DNA of 12,573 nucleotides, taken from Candidatus Latescibacterota bacterium (GTDB lineage Bacteria; Latescibacterota; UBA2968; UBA8231). The DNA lies in the NCBI GenBank assembly GCA_022819745.1, contig JAJEGS010000052.1:1-12573 (forward strand), written 5' to 3'. Position numbers and translations under genes: made by a program. The stretch's first letter is position 1. Every line of letters begins with the position of its first letter. The notes under the pieces were generated by a model. That model was not told where the DNA came from. It ran no database searches and worked only from the letters and a program-made list of their open reading frames with translations. Below, piece after piece: positions 7,244 through 12,573 of this stretch.

Positions 7244-7742
7244 GCGGTGGAGGCCTAGGACACCGCCTGCGGTGCATCCCCGTCATACCGCCCGGAAGTC
7301 ACTGCGTCCCCTTGGTCAAAGCCCTGACATGTGGCGACGGACGGCGGTGAGCGCCGCTGTTACTGGTCCTCTGGCCGGGAGGCTCCGTACGCGATTGGCA
7401 AAGTATGCAACCCGCTCATGTAGGCGTATGGCGGGGGATCCGGACAGCTGACATCTCTGGGTCCTCACTTATCAGAACCGTTTGTCCGCTTAGCCGATCT
7501 TGCCTCGTGACCACACAAAACAGATGGGGGGATGGTCCCCCGTCGCTGCCGACTCCAATCCTCGTGTGCCTCTTCGATATCGACCGCCACCGCACCGTCA
7601 TTGACGGCATGCCCCCTACGCGTATCCACGGCCAATCGGGATCTTCACCAAGCGCTTGAGTCGAGCTCAACCTCCCAACCTGGATTAGGTCCGGCTGCGT
7701 GGCACAGGCCCATAACTGTCTCCACGGAACTCGGAGGTCTTG
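7244..7742. other. 499-base gap upstream of the regulator and downstream of sduA; no firm gene
   Basis: Short frames exist on both strands. The most coding-like is a minus-strand frame ending at 7416, from TTG 7670 or ATG 7610, containing MTVRWRSISKRHTRIGVG. It has no usable ribosome binding site and no recognised domain, so it is not called. A tight G/C hairpin, GGGGGA (7527-7532)/TCCCCC (7536-7541), is present without a U-run. Nothing else stands out. Confidence 0.45.
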
Positions 7743-7749
7743 TTATGGG
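7709..7749 (-). terminator. Inverted repeat over the sduA stop codon, possible terminator
   Basis: CCCATAAC (7709-7716) is perfectly complementary to GTTATGGG (7742-7749), with a possible inner CTCC/GGAG pairing. The TAA stop of the Shedu gene lies inside one arm. There is no U-run after it on the minus strand, so termination is uncertain. Confidence 0.35.
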
Positions 7750-8975
7750 TTCGGGGTAGATCCGTCAACTAGCCATCGAGCGCGTTCGTACACTTCGTCG
7801 AATGTCAGTACCTCTGGGCTCACGAGGTTCCGACGATAGACCTCGAAAGAGCGGATCTTGTCCAGGTTGTCGGCCCCTGTATCGCTAGTAAGTTGGTCAA
7901 GGCTTCCGACGACCAGGAAAGAGCGTGGTTGAAACAGATAGGTGATGTCACCAGGGATGTCGTAGCCATCGACATCAGTCGAGTGGATCCGGCGTTCAAG
8001 CTGCTCAATAGCGCGTTGAACGGACCCCTGGATTTGCGCAACCCCTCCGCTTAGCTCCTGACTGGGTGCCCAGCATCCTGCGCGGTATGGCCGCGCTGTT
8101 TCTTGAAGGAGCGAGGTGCGATGGGTCTTGATTTCCGCGAAGACCATGGTCCGAACTCGCCCGGCCGTTCTCATGAGAGCATCGACCCTCTTGATGGTGG
8201 AACCGATTTGATTTCCTGACACCACCTGTTCAAGTGCGTTGTCGCTCCACATAGTTAGGAATTGGCCTGTGAGTGAGCATCCGAAGATCCACGGATTCGA
8301 CTCGAAGAACTGTTGCCAGACGGCCTCGGGGCCAGATTCCTTGGCCACTTCGCCATCAAAGAATGACTCATCGCTCAACATCTGCTCGAATCGGGCCAGC
8401 GCTGAGCGACGGGCTGCCACCGCCACGACGTCTTGACCCGCTTGGTCGTCGGAAATCAACTGCCTGAAGCTCTCAGGGTTCCGTCGATATGCGCGGTCTA
8501 GACCAGTCGGATCCTGAAGAAGATCGCTCAGAACGCTGTCGTCGATGCGCACTGACTCGCCGTCCTGGTCGAGCGGGACCATGTCCAGATGGCGGATCAA
8601 TTCAACCAGTCGCCGCGCGTTCTCACCGTCAAGGTCTAAGAGAAGTTCAGACGAAGGAGGATCCTTGGCCCGCGATTTCATCCTGTGAACCATCAAGTGC
8701 TTTACATGACCGGCCTCACGAACCACAAGGAGCTTGACTTGGACCCGCCCCGCCGGACTCTCGCGGATCACCCACTGGAGGGCCTCAGCTTCCTCTAACT
8801 CCGTTTGATGCGCCACGTCGAACACCTTGGAGACGAATCGCGCTGGTTCCCCGTTGTAAGAGGAGTTCGGTCGCTGATGCTCAAATGTTGAGGAAAGGTA
8901 TGTTCTGGACGGTAGTCGCTTGCTGAGCCAGTACCCCTCTTCGTCCAGCTTCTCTTGTCGATTCGAATTCGGCAT
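7743..8975 (-). CDS. sduA: Shedu anti-phage nuclease SduA (DUF4263)
   Basis: This 410-residue protein carries the DUF4263 signature of Shedu defence proteins in its C-terminal half. PEAVWQQFFESNPWIFG (216-232) is followed by the nuclease core VDALM (D265) and FAEIKTH (E281-x-K283). Then come the helix and strand around YRAGCWAPSQELSGGVAQIQG (297-317). Shedu is a single-protein system whose PD-(D/E)XK nuclease cuts DNA; many members form tetramers gated by a variable N-terminal domain. Here residues 1-200 would be that sensor region. The start is chosen at ATG 8975 because GGAGG sits five bases upstream and the DUF-like sequence begins just after. The frame stays open to 9317, but those extra 114 codons are arginine rich and unlike protein. 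It is transcribed away from the toxin-antitoxin genes. All catalytic residues are present. Confidence 0.85.
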   Translation of the reverse strand: MPNSNRQEKLDEEGYWLSKRLPSRTYLSSTFEHQRPNSSYNGEPARFVSKVFDVAHQTELEEAEALQWVIRESPAGRVQVKLLVVREAGHVKHLMVHRMKSRAKDPPSSELLLDLDGENARRLVELIRHLDMVPLDQDGESVRIDDSVLSDLLQDPTGLDRAYRRNPESFRQLISDDQAGQDVVAVAARRSALARFEQMLSDESFFDGEVAKESGPEAVWQQFFESNPWIFGCSLTGQFLTMWSDNALEQVVSGNQIGSTIKRVDALMRTAGRVRTMVFAEIKTHRTSLLQETARPYRAGCWAPSQELSGGVAQIQGSVQRAIEQLERRIHSTDVDGYDIPGDITYLFQPRSFLVVGSLDQLTSDTGADNLDKIRSFEVYRRNLVSPEVLTFDEVYERARWLVDGSTPNP

Positions 8976-9030
8976 TGTGCCTCCGGCCAAATGCATGCTG
9001 GCAGGGCCAGCAATTCGCCCCATCCCAATT

Positions 9031-9083
9031 GTACGGCGCTGCCTTGCCCGTGCGGTGGCCGATCCGCCACCGCTGTGCCGTAC
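9031..9083 (-). promoter_or_regulatory. Nested stem-loop in the sduA upstream region
   Basis: GCGGTGGC (9052-9059) pairs perfectly with GCCACCGC (9066-9073) around a 6-nt loop, inside an outer pairing of GTACGGC (9031-9037) with GCCGTAC (9077-9083). It lies 56-108 bases before the sduA start. It may be a leader structure, or a terminator insulating the divergent genes. No U-run follows. Confidence 0.35.
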
Positions 9084-9233
9084 GCCGCGTGGCCAGACCA
9101 TTGTCCAATGCTGCGCATTAGGCGCCAAATGGCAACGGCGGCTAGATCGCAATCCAGTCCATAACTCCCGCTCAGAACACTCTTCGTCGCAAGAGTTCAA
9201 AGAATGCCTTTCTCTCCAGAGGTAAGCACAGCC

Positions 9234-9254
9234 CTTAAACGTGTTACGCTTAAG
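9234..9254. promoter_or_regulatory. Operator-like 21-bp dyad over the toxin-antitoxin promoter
   Basis: Arms CTTAA (9234-9238) and TTAAG (9250-9254), with inner CGT (9240-9242) and ACG (9246-9248), make a dyad matching at 16 of 20 paired positions. A -10-like TACGCT (9245-9250) lies within it and would place transcription start at or next to the GTG at 9257, implying a leaderless message. This fits autorepression by the ribbon-helix-helix antitoxin. Confidence 0.5.
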
Positions 9255-9256
9255 CA

Positions 9257-9508
9257 GTGCAGATATACGAGTCGGCCTACCGGCACGGTCTGGCCGACGA
9301 GGACATCTGGCACGCATGGCAACACGCCCTAGGCTTCTATGACTTCGACATTGAGCATGAACCGACTAAGAGCCTCTGCATCGGGCCCGATCGCGCTGGC
9401 AACCTTCTCGAACTCCTGTACCTCCAGAGAGCAGAACAAGATCTGGTCATTCACGCGATGCCACTGCGCCCGATTTTCCGCACCTACCTCACCGGGGAGC
9501 GACCATGA
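9257..9508 (+). CDS. Putative small toxin of a type II toxin-antitoxin pair (BrnT/RelE-like size and layout)
   Basis: The 83-residue protein has the features of a family of small actinobacterial toxins found next to ribbon-helix-helix antitoxins. MQIYESAYRHGLADEDIWHA at the start contains an H-G-(V/L)-x-D-E-D-I motif. A beta-rich core CIGPDRAGNLLELLYL (41-56) and LVIHAMPLRPIFRTYL (63-78) follow. The size and strand pattern suggest a RelE/BrnT-type RNase fold, and H66 and R70 are candidate active residues, but this is inference. The gene overlaps the next by four bases (ATGA, 9505-9508). No Shine-Dalgarno precedes GTG 9257, and a -10-like element ending at 9250 suggests a leaderless message. 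It reads divergently from sduA, with 281 bases between them. Confidence 0.7.
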   Translation: MQIYESAYRHGLADEDIWHAWQHALGFYDFDIEHEPTKSLCIGPDRAGNLLELLYLQRAEQDLVIHAMPLRPIFRTYLTGERP

Positions 9509-9774
9509 GCAACCAGGCTAAGGCCGACAAGGCGTTGACCGGCGATGAGATCAAGTCTGTTGCTGCGGACTTCGAGAACCGCGAGTTCACGCCCGACGAA
9601 CTCACCAAGATCAAGCGGACGCGCCGTCGCTCACCGAGAATCGGAGAGGCGCGGGCCGAGGTGTACACATTCCGTGCTCCCCCCAGCTACAAGAAGCGGA
9701 TCAAGAAGCGGGCAGCATCCGACGACAAGACCGAGAGCCAAGTCATCCGAGACGCGCTCGACGCCTACTTGTAG
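9505..9774 (+). CDS. Ribbon-helix-helix (CopG/Arc-like) antitoxin
   Basis: The 89-residue product has a charged, probably flexible N-terminal half (1-45) that would wrap the toxin. The C-terminal ribbon-helix-helix domain reads: strand EVYTFRAP (52-59), helix SYKKRIKKRAAS (61-72), turn, helix ESQVIRDALDAYL (77-89). This antitoxin-second order with a four-base overlap is like BrnTA. The domain is expected to bind the dyad just before the toxin start and repress the operon, more strongly when bound to toxin. The ATG at 9505 has AGCGA-type purines upstream inside the toxin gene. Whether the pair is linked to phage defence or only stabilises the island is not known. Confidence 0.78.
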   Translation: MSNQAKADKALTGDEIKSVAADFENREFTPDELTKIKRTRRRSPRIGEARAEVYTFRAPPSYKKRIKKRAASDDKTESQVIRDALDAYL

Positions 9775-9804
9775 TCCAAGACAACCTGCACGGCCCGGGT
9801 ACGC

Positions 9805-9899
9805 CGTCAGGCTATTCGAAGGAGCGACTCACCAGGTGGGTGGGGCATTGGGCTAGCCGGAAGACATGAGGTCAATTGGCTCCTCTCAATAGCCTGACG
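9805..9899. repeat. Nested inverted repeat (12 bp plus 6 bp) after the antitoxin
   Basis: CGTCAGGCTATT (9805-9816) is the exact reverse complement of AATAGCCTGACG (9888-9899). After a symmetrical 3-nt mismatch on each side, AGGAGC (9820-9825) pairs with GCTCCT (9879-9884). The 53-nt apical part includes the self-complementary GGCTAGCC (9851-9858). It could be a structured RNA, a minimal mobile element or the antitoxin 3' end. No target duplication and no integron attC core (GTTRRRY) is seen. Confidence 0.55.
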
Positions 9900-10002
9900 A
9901 CCCTAGCTCCGAGCCATTGGGCAGCGATCACAATGAGTACGAATACCCCAGGCCCAGCTTGCTGCCATCGGTCGCCCTGAACCGAGGCCTCATTCCCGAC
10001 TC

Positions 10003-10311
10003 ATGGGGCAATTGGAGCAGGCTATGTGTGAGGGAGACAGAAGATCGGCAACCTGCCACGCCCTGGTGACGCGATCGTTCACGCACGTCGCACCCCGCGG
10101 CCTTGACTACGCTTCGGAACAGTACATGGGAGTTGAACTAGAGGATCTCGGCTGTCTCCACAACCACCTGAAGTCTCCCGACCATCTCGGCTGGCTCTAC
10201 AAAAACGCCAACAAGCCACGCTCGCCGACCAATCGGCGCCATACGGCCATGTGCTCAATGGAATTTGTAGTACTGGTCCATATAGACGGGGATCTACATT
10301 GGTGGGTATGA
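10003..10311 (+). CDS. Doubtful 102-residue open frame, possibly a gene remnant
   Basis: Codons from about 10065 to 10250 are mostly C/G-ending as in the neighbouring genes, and the peptide there (VELEDLGCLHNHLKSPDHLGW, about residues 43-63) looks protein-like. The ATG at 10003 has no ribosome binding site within usual distance, both ends look non-coding, and no family was recognised. It could be a decayed fragment left by an earlier exchange at this site, or chance. Confidence 0.25.
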   Translation: MGQLEQAMCEGDRRSATCHALVTRSFTHVAPRGLDYASEQYMGVELEDLGCLHNHLKSPDHLGWLYKNANKPRSPTNRRHTAMCSMEFVVLVHIDGDLHWWV

Positions 10312-10374
10312 GGAACGAGCGCGCCTTGGCAAATCTTGGGAGTCTGGGAAGATATTTCTGCAGCCGGCGTGGCC

Positions 10375-10466
10375 TGGCATTGGGCATCGCGTCGTCGTTT
10401 CTTCTGCAACAATACAATTCAAAATGAGGTAGGCAATGCCATCCCTTCTTTTTGTCCTTGCAGAAG
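10375..10466 (+). promoter_or_regulatory. Interleaved inverted repeats in the leader of the restriction gene
   Basis: TGGCATTG (10375-10382) pairs with CAATGCCA (10434-10441), and CTTCTGCAA (10401-10409) pairs with TTGCAGAAG (10458-10466). The two crossings could form a pseudoknot. A second TTCTGCA copy lies at 10356-10362. The first pairing is followed by TCCCTTCTTTTT (10442-10453), like a weak terminator. The A/T-rich 10410-10430 stretch could instead be promoter DNA. Confidence 0.4.
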
Positions 10467-10508
10467 CCCTGAATGTGATAGAACTACCAGACCAACAGGA
10501 GGACGAAA

Positions 10509-12485
10509 GTGACTGAACAAACGGCAGCACTCTACGACAAGCTGCTTGCTATGAAAGGAGAAGACGACATCAGAAGTCGCCTTCGCGAGTTGCTTTCCAC
10601 CATCAAGAAAGGAGATTACAATCTCGAATATTTTACCGGCAATGGCCATGCCGACATGGTGTGTCACGAATACAAGGTAATTATTGAAACCAAAGCACGG
10701 GGCGAATGTGGTCCACTGTTGCCGGGAAGCAAACCTGAAGAAACTCAGCAAGATCAGGTAAAGCGATACCTTTCTGCGCTAGCTGCACCACGACTATGGG
10801 ATGACCACAATGATTCTGAACTAACTGGTTGGAGAGGGTTTCTTACTGACGGTGCTTCATGGTGGGGCTGGGAATACGATTATGCTGCTGACGCATTACA
10901 ACAAATTGATCTGAGAGGCAATGGCCGACCAAATACCATAACTCAGTTTGTCAGGTTTGCTTCAGAATATCTTGCGCCAGAAATGCGAAAAGGAATACCT
11001 GCACCACCAGACCCTCTATTGCCTTTGTTCCGAGGTCCGCTTGACCGTTTGCAAGAAATTCAACAAGAGGTGGAGGGCCAACCATTCTATGACACAAAGT
11101 TCGCGATGTGGAGAGACATATTGCAGGGATCTGGACTGATCTCTGATTCACCGCTCAGAATGGCATCTAATTTCGCGCAACACACCATATTGGTCATTGC
11201 GTCCCGCATCATTGTAGCTGCCACGAAGAACGGAACGTTCAGTAAACAATCTGTTTTACTAACTCTGGAAGAAGGGTTCTGCGGATGGCCTTTGGAGTGT
11301 CGTGCTGGCCGAGCAGTCATCAGCAATCTCATTGACACTATTATCGAATACAATTGGCAGGCAGCGGGACGCGATCTATTGAAGGGTCTATACCATGATC
11401 TAATATCTCAGGAAGATCGGAAAGAATTCGGCGAATATTATACTCCTGATTGGCTAGCCGAATCGCTTGTGCAACAAGTATTGGATTCCGATACCATGGA
11501 CGAGATAATTGACCTAGCCAGAAAACGCATCGACTCCAATACAGAACCATCAGAAACTGGAAGCCACATCGTTTTGGATCCTTCATGCGGGTCAGGCACG
11601 TTTCTATATCATTCTGCAAGAGCAATAGTCGCGCGCATCAATACTCAGTATCCACACTTGATCCCCCAGTGCAGGCAGATAGTCGCTGCGATAGTACAAG
11701 GATTCGACATACACCCCATTGCAGTCGAAATGTCGAAAGCGACTCTTTCGACAGCGTTACCGCCTGCTACCAACCAGGACGAACCAGAAGTTACGTTGAG
11801 GTGCTTTGTTTCAGATAGCCTCCACACGGCACACAAAGCCCAACTGACCATTTCAGGCGGACTGGACCTCGAAGCCCCAAACGGGCGGACATTGCACATC
11901 AGTGGAGAGCTTCTCACCTCCCCGTTTGCACACCAGAGAATAAGCACCCTAGTGGACGAGGCGATCGCTAGGGCGGAACGGCCAGTTTCTGACAAGGTAG
12001 CTCCCGATGTCGCTGCACTAGCAGAAGCCATTAAGGAAATGGGTGACCATGTCTGGAAATGGTATATTTCCAATCAAGTTGAACCGGCCCGGCTAGCAGA
12101 ACACAAAGCAAGAGTTATAATCGGCAACCCGCCTTGGCTAGTAATGAACGATACAGAGGATGGTGCGAGGAAGTCGTCAATCGCGGATCTCAGAAAGTCC
12201 TATCGGCTAAAGCCGACTGTCCGGTCTTCAGCGCAAGGTGATTTGGCCGCTGTGTTTTCAGCAAGGACTGTAGACCTGTTCTTAGCAGATAACGGTAACT
12301 TTGGATTTGTTCTTCCAGGTTCGGCCCTTATAAGTCAGACATGGGAGAAATGGCGCAATGGATCATGGGGTTTAGCCACTATCAGTTTTGACATGGCCAG
12401 AAATCTAGACAATTTGAAGCCACCTGTATTTGACGGCTCTTCGCGTCGAAGCTGGGACCAGGGTGATTTGGGGGTCCACCACTGA
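10509..12485 (+). CDS. Type IIG-like restriction endonuclease/N6-adenine methyltransferase, truncated by an insertion sequence after residue 642
   Basis: The GTG start has a near-perfect AGGAGGA (10497-10503) five bases before it. An N-terminal nuclease domain shows GHADM (D49) and VIIETK (E60-x-K62), a PD-(D/E)XK signature. A helical linker follows, then an N6-adenine methyltransferase: FGEYYTPDWLAES (307-319), SAM-binding LDPSCGSGTF (356-365), QGFDIHPIAVEMSK (397-410) and catalytic NPPW (540-543). This order marks single-chain enzymes of the Eco57I/type IIG group, which both methylate and cut DNA. Native sequence ends at PPVFD (base 12434). The last 16 codons are read from the insertion sequence to a chance TGA. 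The target recognition part, usually several hundred residues long, is missing, so the product is probably inactive. A/T-rich codons set it apart from its neighbours and suggest recent transfer. Confidence 0.8.
   Translation: MTEQTAALYDKLLAMKGEDDIRSRLRELLSTIKKGDYNLEYFTGNGHADMVCHEYKVIIETKARGECGPLLPGSKPEETQQDQVKRYLSALAAPRLWDDHNDSELTGWRGFLTDGASWWGWEYDYAADALQQIDLRGNGRPNTITQFVRFASEYLAPEMRKGIPAPPDPLLPLFRGPLDRLQEIQQEVEGQPFYDTKFAMWRDILQGSGLISDSPLRMASNFAQHTILVIASRIIVAATKNGTFSKQSVLLTLEEGFCGWPLECRAGRAVISNLIDTIIEYNWQAAGRDLLKGLYHDLISQEDRKEFGEYYTPDWLAESLVQQVLDSDTMDEIIDLARKRIDSNTEPSETGSHIVLDPSCGSGTFLYHSARAIVARINTQYPHLIPQCRQIVAAIVQGFDIHPIAVEMSKATLSTALPPATNQDEPEVTLRCFVSDSLHTAHKAQLTISGGLDLEAPNGRTLHISGELLTSPFAHQRISTLVDEAIARAERPVSDKVAPDVAALAEAIKEMGDHVWKWYISNQVEPARLAEHKARVIIGNPPWLVMNDTEDGARKSSIADLRKSYRLKPTVRSSAQGDLAAVFSARTVDLFLADNGNFGFVLPGSALISQTWEKWRNGSWGLATISFDMARNLDNLKPPVFDGSSRRSWDQGDLGVHH
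12427..12434. repeat. Predicted left copy of an 8-bp target duplication
   Basis: TATTTGAC lies directly before the insertion sequence end. ISL3-type elements usually duplicate 8 bp; the second copy would be beyond the window, so this is a prediction. Confidence 0.3.
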
Positions 12486-12489
12486 GGGT

Positions 12490-12544
12490 GGGGGCCTCGC
12501 CGATTCTTGTGACTGACACATAGTCCAAGAGACGGGAGGCCCCC
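12490..12544 (+). promoter_or_regulatory. Stem-loop masking the transposase ribosome binding site
   Basis: GGGGGCCTC (12490-12498) pairs perfectly over 9 bp with GAGGCCCCC (12536-12544). The right arm overlaps the Shine-Dalgarno GGGAGG (12534-12539) just before the GTG at 12546. A transcript entering from the host gene would fold and hide the site, whereas one starting inside the loop would lack the left arm. Confidence 0.45.
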
Positions 12545-12545
12545 G

Positions 12546-12573
12546 GTGGTTGAAGGTAGTGCAGCGGCGTGGT
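12546..12573 (+). CDS. Probable transposase start, only nine codons visible
   Basis: GTG 12546 follows GGGAGG (12534-12539) with a six-base spacer and reads MVEGSAAAW into the window edge. A TTG at 12550 in another frame (reading KVVQRRG after the start) cannot be excluded. Too little is present to identify a family; the call depends on its position inside an insertion sequence end. Confidence 0.35.

Larger units (their letters stand above)
9775..10508. other. 734-base gap between antitoxin and restriction gene; base use falls toward the right
   Basis: It holds the nested inverted repeat, one doubtful small frame (10003-10311) and two interleaved inverted repeats before the restriction gene, each listed separately. 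No tRNA, integrase or regulator gene for the restriction enzyme was found. The right end becomes A/T richer, marking the edge of the foreign restriction cassette. Confidence 0.45.
12435..12573 (+). mobile_element. Left end of an insertion sequence, ISL3-family-like
   Basis: At 12435 the sequence changes abruptly from A/T-rich coding DNA to G/C-rich non-coding DNA that begins GGCTCTTCGCG. ISL3-family elements of actinobacteria commonly start GGCTCTTC, which is the basis for the family guess. An internal CTTCG-CGT-CGAAG palindrome lies in the end (12439-12451). The transposase would start near 12546 and lies mostly outside the window. The insertion interrupts the restriction gene exactly between codons 642 and 643. 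Confidence 0.6.

Noticed and set aside
7527..7541. Terminator at the GGGGGA/TCCCCC hairpin
   Set aside because: Three-base loop, no U-run on either strand and no gene ending beside it.
7416..7670. 84-residue minus-strand frame in the gap before the regulator
   Set aside because: TTG start with a misplaced GGGAGG directly against it, and no recognised domain; coding bias is only moderate.
9805..9899. Integron attC site
   Set aside because: The arms are GGCTATT/AATAGCC with GTCAG/CTGAC and lack the GTTRRRY/RYYYAAC cores; no integrase is present.
10509..12434. BREX PglX methyltransferase
   Set aside because: No other BREX genes are nearby, and the N terminus has its own D...ExK nuclease motif, which fits a single-chain type IIG enzyme better.

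Overview
The window looks like a defence island from a high-G+C actinobacterium. The organism call rests on G/C-rich third codon positions in most genes, frequent GTG starts, a fragment resembling an F420-dependent luciferase-like monooxygenase at the left edge, and weak or leaderless-type starts. Genus cannot be read from this sequence. No rRNA, tRNA or CRISPR array was seen.

Left to right: (1) 1-129, minus strand, the first 43 codons of a luciferase-like monooxygenase, probably the chromosomal or ordinary-metabolism flank. (2) 130-508, no clear gene, but a strong plus-strand terminator-like hairpin. (3) 509-4813, a two-gene operon with no intergenic base: a DUF1837/HamA-like PD-(D/E)XK nuclease followed by an 1142-residue Ski2-like superfamily 2 helicase. 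This is the layout of a Hachiman (HamAB) anti-phage system. (4) 4814-5170, non-coding, with a 13-bp hairpin and a structured leader. (5) 5171-6337, a 388-residue protein with a possible zinc site (C-x3-CC...H) and a weak resemblance to TGT-type barrels. It converges on, and overlaps by 62 bases, a minus-strand pair (207-residue unknown protein and an XRE-type helix-turn-helix regulator). These three genes are the best candidate here for an undescribed module. (6) 7743-8975, minus strand, a Shedu (SduA, DUF4263) nuclease whose real start is well inside the longest open frame. (7) 9257-9774, a small toxin-antitoxin pair with a 21-bp dyad over the start. (8) 9775-10508, mostly non-coding, with an 83-nt-spanning nested inverted repeat and two interleaved inverted repeats. 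(9) 10509-12434, a type IIG-like restriction-methylation enzyme with visibly lower G+C and codon use unlike its neighbours, cut after residue 642 by an insertion sequence that starts at 12435 and runs off the right edge.

Functionally, three independent nuclease-based defences (Hachiman, Shedu, type IIG restriction-modification) and a toxin-antitoxin pair lie side by side. Their orientations are mixed and each has its own upstream region, so they look like separately acquired cassettes. The restriction enzyme appears inactivated by the insertion sequence; the Hachiman and Shedu genes appear intact.
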